Positions 8,971 to 17,957 of a stretch of 64,000 nt of DNA are shown here, one piece after another. Source of the stretch: Halomonas sp. (lineage in GTDB: Bacteria; Pseudomonadota; Gammaproteobacteria; Pseudomonadales; Halomonadaceae); contig NZ_JAJUFQ010000004.1 in the NCBI RefSeq assembly GCF_029263665.1, positions 248,001 to 312,000 on the forward strand, read 5' to 3'. Within the stretch, counting starts at the first letter, position 1. Each line of letters opens with the position of its first letter. The notes beneath the pieces were generated by a model. It was not told the DNA's origin. It searched no databases and saw only the letters and a list, made by a program, of their open reading frames with translations. Both the position numbers and the translations under genes were made by a program.

Positions 8971-10215
8971 ATGAAGACGGCCCCAGCACTCCCCATCTCT
9001 CGGTGCGATGATTCAGAGCACATCGTGCACCATGCCATGCCGCGCAGCTTGATACTGCTGTTCGCCGCAGCCAGCGGTTCAAGTGTCGCCAATGTCTATT
9101 TTGCACAACCACTGCTGGATGCACTGGCCCTGGACTTCTCTATCAGCCAGGCCGCGGTCGGAGGTGTCATCACCGCGACCCAGCTTGGCTGTGCCTTGGC
9201 TCTGTTGTTTCTCGTCCCATTAGGTGACCGGATGAATCGCCGCCGTCTTATGGCCTGGCAACTCCTGGCATTGGCAGCGGCGCTATGCGTTGTCGCACTG
9301 GCACAATCCGTTCCTGTCCTGCTGGCAGGCATGTTGAGTGTTGGTCTGCTCGGCACAGCAATGACCCAGGGATTGATTGCCTACGCGGCCAGTGCGGCAG
9401 CACCTCATGAGAAGGGGCGTGTCGTTGGCGCAGCACAAGGTGGTGTGTTTATTGGGCTGCTGCTGGCCCGGGTGTTCGCGGGTAGTGTCAGTGACCTGGC
9501 TGGCTGGCGTGGCGTTTATCTGTGCTCCGCTGCCTTGATGTTGGTACTCGCCCTGCCACTCTGGCGATGGCTGCCAACGCTGGGTTCCTTGCCAGGCTCC
9601 ATGAGTTATCCACGATTGATAACCTCGATGCTGGGGTTACTGCGGGAAGAAAGGATGCTGCAGGTTCGCGGTGTACTGGCACTGTTGATGTTCGCCGCCT
9701 TCAACATCTTCTGGAGCGCCCTGGTACTACCGCTTAGCCGGCCACCCTATGAGTTTTCCCATACTGCCATTGGAGCCTTTGGTCTAGCCGGAGTGGTAGG
9801 CGCCTTGGCCGCCATTCATGCTGGCAAATGGGCTGATCATGGCTTCGGGCAGCGCACCAGTTTCGCTGCGCTGGTGGTATTGTTGCTGGCCTGGTGGCCA
9901 CTGTCCTTGATGGAATGGTCGCTGTGGGCGCTGATCATTGGCATTGTACTGCTGGACCTGGGCGGGCAGGCGCTGCACGTCACCAACCAGAGCATGATCT
10001 TTCGTACTCGGCCGGAAGCACAAAGCCGTCTGGTCGCCCTTTACATGCTGTTCTATTCGATTGGCAGTGGCCTGGGAGCCATCAGTACGACAGCCACTTA
10101 CGCCTACGCCGGCTGGCAAGGTGTGTGCATTCTGGGAGCATTCGTCAGCCTGTTCGCGCTGATATTCTGGGCCGTTACCCGAAGACATGCATCGAGTGCT
10201 GCTGCTCAGCCTTGA
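8971..10215 (+). CDS. MFS transporter, drug/sugar efflux type
   Basis: This is a 414-residue inner-membrane protein with twelve predicted hydrophobic helices. The loop between helices 2 and 3 has the MFS motif A variant FLVPLGDRMNRRRLM, and LALPLWRWLP ends the first half. It most resembles DHA1-type exporters with the opening SGSSVANVYFAQPLLDALA. I chose the ATG at 8971 because GGAGAG lies just upstream; the longer reading frame from 8905 adds 22 residues that are not membrane-like. It is divergent from the HxlR regulator. The substrate is unknown. Confidence 0.88.
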   Translation: MKTAPALPISRCDDSEHIVHHAMPRSLILLFAAASGSSVANVYFAQPLLDALALDFSISQAAVGGVITATQLGCALALLFLVPLGDRMNRRRLMAWQLLALAAALCVVALAQSVPVLLAGMLSVGLLGTAMTQGLIAYAASAAAPHEKGRVVGAAQGGVFIGLLLARVFAGSVSDLAGWRGVYLCSAALMLVLALPLWRWLPTLGSLPGSMSYPRLITSMLGLLREERMLQVRGVLALLMFAAFNIFWSALVLPLSRPPYEFSHTAIGAFGLAGVVGALAAIHAGKWADHGFGQRTSFAALVVLLLAWWPLSLMEWSLWALIIGIVLLDLGGQALHVTNQSMIFRTRPEAQSRLVALYMLFYSIGSGLGAISTTATYAYAGWQGVCILGAFVSLFALIFWAVTRRHASSAAAQP

Positions 10216-10580
10216 TACAGCAACGCAACTCAGGCCCGAAACATGATCACCATGCCATCCCGCAGCTGTCACTGAAGGCCACAGGATGAGGTACATGATA
10301 CCCTATGCGCCCTTTCGCTGAGGAAAGGGAAGGACGATGAAAGCAAGGAATCCCGAAGGCACGCCGCCCAAGGGATCAAGAACAAAAACTCACGGAAGTA
10401 GTTTTTCATACCTTTGTCAGGAAGACACAAAAGTCTTAGCCAGTATATTTCCTGCATGGACATACCGGTAAAGGCCAGAAACGAGGGCAAATAGACTCTC
10501 GAAAATCACTCCACCCTGAAGGCGTTGAGTGCTTGCCTTCCATTGAAGGGTGTTATAGACGCAGAGGAATGAATTGAATT
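10216..10580. other. 365-base intergenic region without a recognised gene
   Basis: I see no supported coding sequence or clear terminator here. An imperfect hairpin, CCCTTTCGCTGAGGAAAGGG, occurs near 10310-10329 but has no T-tract. The stretch before 10581 contains an AGAGGAA ribosome-site-like sequence that sits rather far from the next start. Confidence 0.3.
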
Positions 10581-10874
10581 ATGGCCGAAATCAGAATCGA
10601 CTTAGAGGATGGGATGGAGCCCGTCAGGCTGACCCTTGATAGTCGTGACACAAAACGCTTCAACGAGTTTATGGCCAAGTGTCAGGGGTACAAGGTTCAC
10701 CTGGAGGCCCTGGAGCAACAGAATGCCGAGTTGCAGGAAATGAACCAGCAGCTCAATGAATTCTCTATCGAGTCACTCCACGTGATCCGGAATGTTCACT
10801 TGTCTCTGGCCTCCCTGGATATCTACCCTAAACTGATGTCTCTTGATTTTCGCTTTGGCGAGATTGGGCAGTGA
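10581..10874 (+). CDS. Small protein with coiled-coil region, unknown function
   Basis: This is a 97-residue acidic protein. It opens with a short beta-like segment (AEIRIDLEDGMEPVRLTLDSRD), followed by a strong heptad region at about residues 40-66 rich in L, E, Q and N (LEALEQQNAELQEMNQQLN). I do not recognise a family. The AGAGGAA motif is about a dozen bases from the ATG, longer than usual, so expression may be weak. A strong terminator follows at 10961. Confidence 0.6.
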   Translation: MAEIRIDLEDGMEPVRLTLDSRDTKRFNEFMAKCQGYKVHLEALEQQNAELQEMNQQLNEFSIESLHVIRNVHLSLASLDIYPKLMSLDFRFGEIGQ

Positions 10875-10960
10875 TACACTTCATGATCAATCGAAAGAAC
10901 CAACAAATACGATAAATGGATTCACTTCGATGGTCAGAACCAACGCCGTCCTCACCTCAT

Positions 10961-10988
10961 CCAAAACCGCCCTTCGGGGCGGTTTTGG
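10961..10988. terminator. Rho-independent terminator, bidirectional
   Basis: A perfect 12-base-pair stem, CCAAAACCGCCC with GGGCGGTTTTGG, encloses a TTCG loop. The symmetric A/T-rich stem base lets it work on both strands; it ends the small coiled-coil gene and may also stop the long minus-strand catabolic operon. Confidence 0.85.
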
Positions 10989-11040
10989 ATTTCCTTCATA
11001 CCAATCCCTGAGCGCTTCAGAGCATCAGTATTCCAAGGCA

Positions 11041-11418
11041 TCAGACCTCACTATCCTCCATGTCCTGACCGAAGCGCAGTCGGTTGCCATCCGCATCCTT
11101 TAGCTGCATTTCGCGCATTCCCCATGGCTGGGTCACAGGCTCCTGTTCAAGCACCACCTTGTTGACCTGAAGCTCCCGGGCCAGGGCATCAATATCTGCC
11201 ACCATCAGGTAGACGAGCGCCCCGGCAGCACTCTCGGGGTGCTCAGTGAGAAACAAGGTGACTTCGCCTCTGCTGACTGACACGAACCATGGCATACCGG
11301 GTTCAAACTGATGCTCCCAATTCTTTTCGAAACCTAGCATGCCGCAGTAGAAGTCACAGCTACGTGCTGCATTCTCGATTTGAAGTACCGGAATGGTACT
11401 GAGCATATTTGGCGTCAT
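11041..11418 (-). CDS. VOC-superfamily (glyoxalase/bleomycin-resistance fold) protein
   Basis: This small protein of about 125 residues has the two beta-alpha-beta-beta-beta modules of the VOC fold: STIPVLQIENAARSCDFYCGMLGF opens the first and VADIDALARELQ followed by REMQLKDADGNRLRFGQ ends the second. The latter is typical of bleomycin-resistance-like members. GGGAG lies five bases before the ATG at 11418, so I prefer it to the GTG two codons upstream. It is the last gene of the minus-strand TRAP/CoA operon, 42 bases behind DctM. Its substrate is unknown. Confidence 0.85.
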   Translation of the reverse strand: MTPNMLSTIPVLQIENAARSCDFYCGMLGFEKNWEHQFEPGMPWFVSVSRGEVTLFLTEHPESAAGALVYLMVADIDALARELQVNKVVLEQEPVTQPWGMREMQLKDADGNRLRFGQDMEDSEV

Positions 11419-11460
11419 GTTCACTCCCGGCCAGCATGGCGATTTAGTCTCACATTCAGC

Positions 11461-12768
11461 CTACATGGTAGCTTCATTCATGAATCGGGGCAGGAACGTT
11501 GCCAGATCGGGGAAGACAATCAGCAACAATGCCATGAGCGCCATGATCAGAAACATTGGCGCCGCCGCCTTGGCAATGAATGACAGACTGTGATTGGTCA
11601 GGCCTTTCATGACAAAAAGATTGAATCCCACAGGAGGGGTTATCTGGGCCATTTCGACCATGACCAGCACAAAGATGCCGAACCACAGCAGGTCAATGCC
11701 AGCATCATTCAGCATGGGTGTCACCACAGCCATCGTCAGCACCACGGCAGAGATACCATCCAGAAAGCACCCGAGCACGATATACACCAGCATCAATGCG
11801 ATCAGCAGCATGAACGGTGAAAGCTCCAGAGAACCGACCCACTCGGCCAGGCCCCGCGGCAATCCGGTATAGCCCATTGCCAATGTCAGAAAAGAAGCGC
11901 CAGCCAGAATCAAGGCAATCATGCAGGATGTCCTTGCCGCCCCGAGCAGACTTTCCATCAGCGAGGCAACGGTCAGGCTGCGCTGGATCGCTGCAAGCAG
12001 CAAAGCCCCTACCACACCGAGCGCAGCAGCCTCCGTGGCCGTGGCAAGACCGGAATACATTGAGCCGATCACGGTAATGATCAGCAACGCCACAGGAATC
12101 AACAGCCTGGACTCATACAGGCGATGCTTCATCGTCATGCTGGGTTCTTCAGCAAGATCCCGCTTCTTCCATATCCCCCAGCCAACAACATAGGCCGTGA
12201 ATAACGCGGCCAATATCAAACCGGGAAGAATGCCGGCTATGAACAGTTTAGGGATGGACTGGTTGGTAATGACGCCATATACGATCATCGTCACCGATGG
12301 CGGAATCATCAAGCCAAGAGTTGAAGCCCCTGCCAGGGTCCCCACACTCATGAATTCTGAATATCCACGCTTGCGAAGTTCCGGCATGGACATCTTTCCC
12401 ACGGTGGTCAGCGTGGCGGCGGAAGAACCGGAAACCGCCGCGAACAAGGTGCAACCAATGACATTGGTATGCATCAGCCGTCCCGGCAACCAGCCAAGCC
12501 AGGGACTCAAGCCACGAAACAGGCTTTCCGACAGTCTAGTGCGGTAGAGAATTTCACCCATCCATATGAACAAGGGTAGCGCTGTAAGCGTCCAGCTGGT
12601 GGATGACGTCCACAATGAGCTGTACATGGAAGCACCTACCGGGCGCCCGGTAAAGAATGCAATGCTGATGATGGCCACACCGACAAGGGACAAGGCGACC
12701 CAGACACCGGAGCCCAGCAGCAGGAAGAGGATAAGTAAAAGCGCAATGGCCAGTTCAGTGAAATCCAT
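11461..12768 (-). CDS. dctM: TRAP transporter large membrane subunit (DctM)
   Basis: This is a 435-residue protein with many hydrophobic helices, the large permease of a tripartite periplasmic carboxylate transporter driven by the sodium gradient. Recognisable stretches include SGSSAATLTTVGKMSMPELRK and MIPPSVTMIVYGVIT, with QITPPVGFNLFVMKG near the C-terminus. The reading frame extends further upstream, but the true start is the ATG at 12768, where it overlaps the DctQ stop codon in a TAATG junction. It is encoded with DctQ and DctP. Confidence 0.93.
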   Translation of the reverse strand: MDFTELAIALLLILFLLLGSGVWVALSLVGVAIISIAFFTGRPVGASMYSSLWTSSTSWTLTALPLFIWMGEILYRTRLSESLFRGLSPWLGWLPGRLMHTNVIGCTLFAAVSGSSAATLTTVGKMSMPELRKRGYSEFMSVGTLAGASTLGLMIPPSVTMIVYGVITNQSIPKLFIAGILPGLILAALFTAYVVGWGIWKKRDLAEEPSMTMKHRLYESRLLIPVALLIITVIGSMYSGLATATEAAALGVVGALLLAAIQRSLTVASLMESLLGAARTSCMIALILAGASFLTLAMGYTGLPRGLAEWVGSLELSPFMLLIALMLVYIVLGCFLDGISAVVLTMAVVTPMLNDAGIDLLWFGIFVLVMVEMAQITPPVGFNLFVMKGLTNHSLSFIAKAAAPMFLIMALMALLLIVFPDLATFLPRFMNEATM

Positions 12769-13310
12769 TACAGGCTCCTCACGACAGGATGAGCTCCGTG
12801 GCGATTGGCACGTAAGGAACAAATCAGCGCGATCAGCGTACGGGTGAAATGATCTACTATCGAGATGGTGAAGGCCGTGGAACCAAGCGCCAGCATCGCC
12901 TGGGGTATCCATAGCGGCAGCGCGTCCTGCCCTGACGAGATGTCGCCAAACTTCCAGGACCAGTAAGCGGCATCGAAAGCATTCCATGTGATGAAACCTG
13001 CAATGCTGCCAGCCACCAGCAGGCACCACAGTTCACCAAGGGGACGCCAGCGTCCAAGCCTTTCCACCAGAAGACCAACACGGATGTGGCCGCCGTCATG
13101 GAAGGTATAGGCGGCAGCAAGAAAGGTACTGGCCCCCATCAGATATCCGGCATAGTTCGTGGCACCAGGCAAGGAAAGACCACTCCAGCGCAGCACGACC
13201 TGAGCAACAATCACGACCAGCATGGCGAAAATGCAGAGTGCCGCAAGATACCCGAAAATTCGATACAGCCTTTCCAGACACCTGGCCATTCGATGAGAAG
13301 ATATGTTCAT
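12768..13310 (-). CDS. dctQ: TRAP transporter small membrane subunit (DctQ)
   Basis: This is a 180-residue protein with four hydrophobic segments, the small membrane subunit that pairs with DctM. The order of features is an N-terminal amphipathic region (MARCLERLYRIFGY), a first helix, FLAAAYTFHDGGHIRVGLLVERL (the typical conserved loop) and two more helices. I start it at the ATG at 13310; an upstream in-frame start at 13382 is possible but would add residues of no membrane character. The stop codon overlaps the DctM start by one base. Confidence 0.9.
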   Translation of the reverse strand: MNISSHRMARCLERLYRIFGYLAALCIFAMLVVIVAQVVLRWSGLSLPGATNYAGYLMGASTFLAAAYTFHDGGHIRVGLLVERLGRWRPLGELWCLLVAGSIAGFITWNAFDAAYWSWKFGDISSGQDALPLWIPQAMLALGSTAFTISIVDHFTRTLIALICSLRANRHGAHPVVRSL

Positions 13311-13378
13311 GGAAGCAACCCTATTACCATCAGCCAAGTGAAGCCCCACTCCAGGGAATGGGGACATGAACCGCACCA

Positions 13379-14428
13379 TCACTGCATGGCACGATATTCC
13401 TCTACCAGTTGCTGGCCTTGTTCACCGGCTTTTTCCAGCCACTCTTCCTGCATCGCTTCGCCGATACGCTTGAATTCGGCCTGCAGCGCCTCGTCGGGCT
13501 GATGAATGGCCACACCCTTGTCGCTCAGTTGCGTCTTGAGGTCATCGGTCAGCGCCCGGGCTCCCTCCTCGCCCCGCTGCTCAGCCTCCTCGGCAATGGC
13601 CAGGATCTGTTGCCGTGTGTCCTCATCAAGAGCATCCCATCGTTCCTTGTTGACGAAGACATGGCTGAGCACGAGCCAGGCCTTGGCATCATAGAACTGC
13701 GGGAGGTAATCCCACAGTTGATGGTTGTAGACAGGGTCTCCTGAGGAAATCAGCGACTGCACCATCCCGGTGGCCGCGGCCTGTGAGAGTTCAGCTTCTT
13801 CGATCAAGGTTGGTGTCATGCCCATCAGTTCGGCAAAGCGTGCGGTCGCGGTGTTGTAGGCACGAAACTTGAGTCCCTCGGCATCTTCAGGGGACTGGAT
13901 CTCACGATCGAAGAACAAGCCTTGTGGTGGCCAGGGGATGTGATAAAGCAACTGCAGATTCTGCTCGGCCATCAGTTCATCCAGTACGGGTCTGGTGACA
14001 TCCCATAATCGGGCCGATTCTTCAAAAGAGTTGGCCAGAAAAGGGACCGAATCGATGCCAAAGATTGGATTCTCGTTCTGGTGGGCCGAGAGTACATGGA
14101 CACCAATCTGTGCCTGGTCACGCTGTACTGCACGCTTGATCTGATCGCCACTGAACAGCGACCCGCTCGGATGGACGCGGATGTCCAGCTCACCATCCGT
14201 GGCTTCTCGCACCTGACCGGCAAACCAGGTGACATTCTCGGTAATATAGTTGTCCGCAGGTTGTGGCGAAGGCAGGTCCCAGACCTCACCATAAGCAGCA
14301 CCGCAGACTGTCAGGGCCAGCAAGGCTGCAACTGACGCCTTGCCCAATGCATGCACACTGCTAGTGGCCATCTTTCTATGGCTTGTCACGGAAATGGACG
14401 GTTGCTTGCTCTTGTCGTTGTTATCCAT
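13379..14428 (-). CDS. dctP: TRAP transporter periplasmic solute-binding protein (DctP family)
   Basis: This is a 349-residue exported protein with an unusually long signal region: a polar start (DNNDKSKQPS), then a hydrophobic core ending AAYGE near residue 48. The mature part shows DctP features, including ITENVTWFAGQVREATDGELDIRVHPSGSL, QLLYHIPWPPQGLF and the RAYNTATARFAELMG region that contributes the carboxylate-binding arginine. AGAGGAAG lies five bases ahead of the chosen ATG at 14428. It feeds the DctQM pair encoded downstream. The ligand is an organic acid that cannot be named. Confidence 0.9.
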   Translation of the reverse strand: MDNNDKSKQPSISVTSHRKMATSSVHALGKASVAALLALTVCGAAYGEVWDLPSPQPADNYITENVTWFAGQVREATDGELDIRVHPSGSLFSGDQIKRAVQRDQAQIGVHVLSAHQNENPIFGIDSVPFLANSFEESARLWDVTRPVLDELMAEQNLQLLYHIPWPPQGLFFDREIQSPEDAEGLKFRAYNTATARFAELMGMTPTLIEEAELSQAAATGMVQSLISSGDPVYNHQLWDYLPQFYDAKAWLVLSHVFVNKERWDALDEDTRQQILAIAEEAEQRGEEGARALTDDLKTQLSDKGVAIHQPDEALQAEFKRIGEAMQEEWLEKAGEQGQQLVEEYRAMQ

Positions 14429-14465
14429 TGTCTTCCTCTGTGTCTCTATCAATGAAACTGCTGGA

Positions 14466-15998
14466 TCAATAAGACTGCTGGCTATCCCAGGCCTCGCTTG
14501 TGTCTGTGGATAGACCATGCTTGATGATGCGCTGGCTGGGTGTTCGCTCGAATTCGTCCACAAGGACGAGATAGCGTGGGCACTGATAGGCTGCCAAGCG
14601 CTCCTTCAACCACAGGTGGAGCTCCTGAAGTTCGATGACATGGCCACCTTTCGGCTTCACAAAGAGTTTGATGTCCTGCTCGCCGATGTCGGCTTCGACA
14701 CCAATCATTGCGCACTCCTCGACACCAGGGTGCTGCTGGGTGACTGATTCCACTTCCCAGGCGGAAACGTTCTCACCGCGGCAACGTACGCTGTCGGTGA
14801 TCCGTCCCAGGAAATGAAGGAAACCCTCTACATCGATCCAGCCACGGTCACCGGTATGCAATTTGCCGTCCACCAGCGCCTTGCTGGTCGCTTCTGTATT
14901 GCGGAAGTAACCATCGAACAGCACACCTGGCTGGGTTTCACGAACCACTACCTGTCCAGGCTGACCTGTCGCTACTGGCTGCCCTTGCTCATCCTGAATG
15001 GCGATATCCAGCCAGGGAACGACACGCCCAACTGAGCCAGGTCTCCCTTCGTCATTGACCGTGGTCAGACTGGAGGCTTCGGTCATCCCATAGCATTCGC
15101 GAATTTCAAAGCCGAAACGTTCCTGCAAGATCGACCAGATCGCACTTGGACAACCGCCTCCCCAAGCAATGCGCACATTGTGAGACGTTTCCAGGTCACT
15201 GGGGGGTTGCTTCAGCAATATCTGCAGCACTCCACCCAGATAATGGATGTGGGTCGCCCCACTGGTATTCACCTGCTCCCAGAAACGACTGGCGCTGAAG
15301 CGCTCGGTCAAGCTGAGCTGTACATCGAAGAACAACGGCAACAACAGCATCTGGGCACCGCCAATGTGATAGAAGGGTTCCCACTGGAAGAAGTTGTCAC
15401 CAGGCTGGATGGAACTGAGCAGTTCGACACTCTTGAGGGCATAGGCCATCATCGCGTGAGTGACACGCACACCCTTGGGCTTGCCTGTCGTGCCGGAGGT
15501 ATACATCAAGGCATATAGCTGCGACATGGCAGGCGCTGGTGCATCCAGGCGTTTCCTGCTGCTCAGCAGTTCGGCCAATGAACCACTCTCTTTCCCGAGG
15601 GACAGAACCCTGCCCGGCAACATTGCCTGGCTATCGACAACGACCGGCCACAAGTCAGCGTCAACAAAGAGTACCGAGGGATCACAGTGCTCGAGGATGT
15701 ATTTCAATCCACTACCACGCTGACGAGCATTGACCGGAACCCAGACAATACCCGCCTTGGCCAGTGCAAACAGGACAGCGATAGCTTCCGGGCCGTTGTT
15801 CATCATGACTGCAGCACGCTCGCCAGGGGAAATCTCCAGATCCTGGCAAAGGGTCGCAGCAAGTGCCTCCGCCTGCTGGTCGAGCTGCCCGAACGTCAGC
15901 GGACGCTGGTTGAAAGTCCCGAATACGCGATCCGGATCGCGCGTGGCGATATCACGCAATGCATGGATGAAGCTGGGGTCGTTCAAGCTGAATATCAT
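14466..15998 (-). CDS. AMP-forming acyl-CoA synthetase (class I adenylate-forming enzyme)
   Basis: This cytosolic enzyme of about 510 residues activates a carboxylic acid to its CoA ester with ATP through an acyl-adenylate. The signature YTSGTTGKPKG is at residues 166-176, followed by YGMTEASS, HTGDRG and a C-terminal FLGRITDSVRCRGENVSAWEVE motif. The family resembles CaiC and other small-acid CoA ligases, but the substrate cannot be read from the sequence. I start it at the ATG at 15998; the frame extends to 16097, but the extra residues are atypical. It sits between the enoyl-CoA hydratase and DctP, so it probably activates the compound imported by the TRAP system. Confidence 0.9.
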   Translation of the reverse strand: MIFSLNDPSFIHALRDIATRDPDRVFGTFNQRPLTFGQLDQQAEALAATLCQDLEISPGERAAVMMNNGPEAIAVLFALAKAGIVWVPVNARQRGSGLKYILEHCDPSVLFVDADLWPVVVDSQAMLPGRVLSLGKESGSLAELLSSRKRLDAPAPAMSQLYALMYTSGTTGKPKGVRVTHAMMAYALKSVELLSSIQPGDNFFQWEPFYHIGGAQMLLLPLFFDVQLSLTERFSASRFWEQVNTSGATHIHYLGGVLQILLKQPPSDLETSHNVRIAWGGGCPSAIWSILQERFGFEIRECYGMTEASSLTTVNDEGRPGSVGRVVPWLDIAIQDEQGQPVATGQPGQVVVRETQPGVLFDGYFRNTEATSKALVDGKLHTGDRGWIDVEGFLHFLGRITDSVRCRGENVSAWEVESVTQQHPGVEECAMIGVEADIGEQDIKLFVKPKGGHVIELQELHLWLKERLAAYQCPRYLVLVDEFERTPSQRIIKHGLSTDTSEAWDSQQSY

Positions 15999-16116
15999 GG
16001 CAATCCGGTTGTCCTGTGCTCTTGAAATACCATTCTTGAAATACCGCTCTTGACACATCATCTCTGGCATATCGCCACTGGCGCTTCCTGCCTGCACCAG
16101 TGATCCGCCCTCTCCC

Positions 16117-16878
16117 TCAAGCGCTACGCCGCTTGAGAAAACGTTCCATCATGCGTGCCGGCTCACCCGAGGCGTATGCCTCGCTCTGGATACGAACGCC
16201 CGCCTCGAGACAGTCACGGAAACCAGGCTCGGTGATTTCCTTGAAGCGTTGACGATCCAGTCGCATGGCAACAGGAGGCTTGCCGGCAAGCTCCTCCCCT
16301 AATGCCACGGCTTCCGCCAACACCTGCTCTTGCGCTACTAGTCGATTGATTAGACCAAGCGCATGCGACTCATCAGCCTCCATCAGGCGGCCGCTCAGCG
16401 TCAGGTCAATGGTCCGCGCCAGCCCCAAGTGCTCGCGCATGATCCAGGGGCCAGTGGTACTGGCGATACCCGAGTTGATCTCCGGCTGCCCCATGCGCAC
16501 GCCGGCATGGGCAATGCGAAAATCACACAGTAGTGCTACCTGGAATGCCGAGCCGGCAGCTACGCCATTGAGTGCCGCGATAATAGGCTTTGGACTGCTG
16601 CGTAGCGTGTCGTAGAGCGTCTCCCACTCTCCAACCCAGGTGACTGCGCGATCGGAATCAAAGGAGCGCGTTTCGTTCAGGTCCTGCCCAGCGCTGAAAG
16701 CCCTGTCTCCAGCCCCTGTGAGCACAATGGCACCGAGCGATTTGTCATGAGAAAAGATCTCCAGGGCAGCAATGAGCTGTTGGCGCATTTCGCTGTGCCA
16801 CGCATTGAGCACCTCAGGACGATTGAGAGTAATGATGCCTACGCGACCTTGCTTGTTGCTGAGAATATGTTCCGACAT
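16117..16878 (-). CDS. Enoyl-CoA hydratase/isomerase (crotonase) family protein
   Basis: This 253-residue crotonase-fold enzyme acts on acyl-CoA thioesters. The oxyanion-hole segments are visible as FSAGQDLNE and as the NGVAAGSAFQVALLCDFRIA stretch. The region that normally carries the second catalytic glutamate reads GIASTTGPWIMREHLGLA, so the precise reaction (hydration, isomerisation or hydrolysis) is uncertain. The start is the ATG at 16878, with GAGAGG upstream; a longer frame adds 14 unlikely residues. It is the first gene of the operon and divergent from the IclR regulator. Confidence 0.9.
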   Translation of the reverse strand: MSEHILSNKQGRVGIITLNRPEVLNAWHSEMRQQLIAALEIFSHDKSLGAIVLTGAGDRAFSAGQDLNETRSFDSDRAVTWVGEWETLYDTLRSSPKPIIAALNGVAAGSAFQVALLCDFRIAHAGVRMGQPEINSGIASTTGPWIMREHLGLARTIDLTLSGRLMEADESHALGLINRLVAQEQVLAEAVALGEELAGKPPVAMRLDRQRFKEITEPGFRDCLEAGVRIQSEAYASGEPARMMERFLKRRSA

Positions 16879-16919
16879 GATTGCCTCTCGGTAGTTTGTC
16901 TTATTTACTGGAACCAACA

Positions 16920-16963
16920 TGATTGCAATGCAATCATCAATGATCTACATTTAATCAATGTAG
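16920..16963. promoter_or_regulatory. Two inverted repeats, candidate IclR-family operators
   Basis: The 170-base gap between the divergent hydratase and IclR genes holds two clean dyads. One is TGATTGCA-A-TGCAATCA at 16920-16936 (perfect 8-base arms), the other CTACATT-N5-AATGTAG at 16945-16963 (perfect 7-base arms). IclR-type regulators usually bind such palindromes in divergent promoter regions, so these are good candidates for the control sites of both transcripts. Assignment to this regulator is inference. Confidence 0.65.
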
Positions 16964-17048
16964 TTAAGATGCGAGTAATGTAAAGCCCTAAGATTGCCCA
17001 GATAGAGACTCTGCTTGTCAGAAGAATGAGGAAATAGGGAGTAATACC

Positions 17049-17846
17049 TTGAACAGAAAAGAGAAAAACAAGGGTGAGGAGCAAAACGAAAAAGTGGATC
17101 GCTTGCTGGTCAAGAGCGTCGTCAAGGCATTCCGCATTCTTGAGGTCTTCGACGCCGAGCATCCGGCAATGAGCGTCAAGCAGTTGGCTGAACGTTGCGA
17201 CATGGACCGCAGCGCAGCCCAACGTTTCATCCATACCTTGATGCAACTGGGCTATCTGCAGCGCAATGAGGAGACACAACTGATCGAGCCCAGTGTGCGT
17301 ACACTGGACTTTGCCGCGCACTATCTGCACGCGCACCCTTTGGTCGACAAGGTGCGTCCCTATCTATTGAATCTGAGCAAGGAAACGGAAGGGTCTGTCA
17401 GCCTGACGATTCTTGATGGTCAGGATGTTGTCTATCTTTCCCGCCTGGTGAGCCGAAACATGCTGGATACGGATATCACTATCGGTTCGAGGTTACCGGC
17501 TTTCTGTACCGCACCAGGATTGGCCATGCTGTCGCAACTGGAAGAACAGGAAGCCGTGGCCGCTCTGGAACACAGCGAACGCAAGCCTTACACCCCCAAT
17601 ACCGTGCATGAGCTGCCGGCTATCCTGGAGCGCCTCACCCAATTCAAGCACCAGGGCTATGCGCTATCGATAGAAGAGTATTTCCTCTCCGATATCTCGA
17701 TTGCCGTGCCCGTGCTGGATAGACATAACCGTCCCCAGGCAGCGATTAGCGTCTCGATGTCTCGAGCGAGCAGCATGCCCGAGGAAATGGAACGAAACCT
17801 GTCGCACCTGCTGATTGCAACGGCACGACAGCTGTCGAGGCTGTGA
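17049..17846 (+). CDS. IclR-family transcriptional regulator
   Basis: This 265-residue protein has an N-terminal winged helix (about residues 20-80: VVKAFRILEVFDAEHPAMSV, then CDMDRSAAQRFIHTLMQLGYL) and a C-terminal effector-binding domain with LPAFCTAPGLAMLSQL and the segment YALSIEEYFLSDISIAVPV. The start appears to be the TTG at 17049, preceded at good distance by AGGGAG; no ATG fits. It is transcribed away from the enoyl-CoA hydratase / CoA ligase / TRAP operon and is its likely regulator. The effector is presumably the imported acid or its CoA ester. Confidence 0.92.
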   Translation: MNRKEKNKGEEQNEKVDRLLVKSVVKAFRILEVFDAEHPAMSVKQLAERCDMDRSAAQRFIHTLMQLGYLQRNEETQLIEPSVRTLDFAAHYLHAHPLVDKVRPYLLNLSKETEGSVSLTILDGQDVVYLSRLVSRNMLDTDITIGSRLPAFCTAPGLAMLSQLEEQEAVAALEHSERKPYTPNTVHELPAILERLTQFKHQGYALSIEEYFLSDISIAVPVLDRHNRPQAAISVSMSRASSMPEEMERNLSHLLIATARQLSRL

Positions 17847-17889
17847 TCAGGTGACACCGCACATCTCGGGGCACCCTTCCCGGGATGAG

Positions 17890-17921
17890 AAAAGGGATCA
17901 CGTTTCCACTTGATCCCTTTT
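17890..17921. terminator. Rho-independent terminator, bidirectional
   Basis: A perfect 11-base-pair stem, AAAAGGGATCA with TGATCCCTTTT, encloses a 10-base loop. It lies between the convergent IclR gene and the secreted-protein gene. The same GATCA/TGATC hairpin style recurs at 23219 and 25725. Confidence 0.85.
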
Positions 17922-17957
17922 CTCCGTTACCTTCCTGCCACCAATGCTGACCAGGGC

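Noticed and set aside
10310..10329. Hairpin CCCTTTCGCTGAGGAAAGGG as a terminator of the MFS gene
   Set aside because: The stem is imperfect and no T-tract follows.
12769..13029. N-terminal extension of the DctM frame
   Set aside because: It overlaps the DctQ gene completely, and a proper ATG with TAATG coupling exists at 12768.
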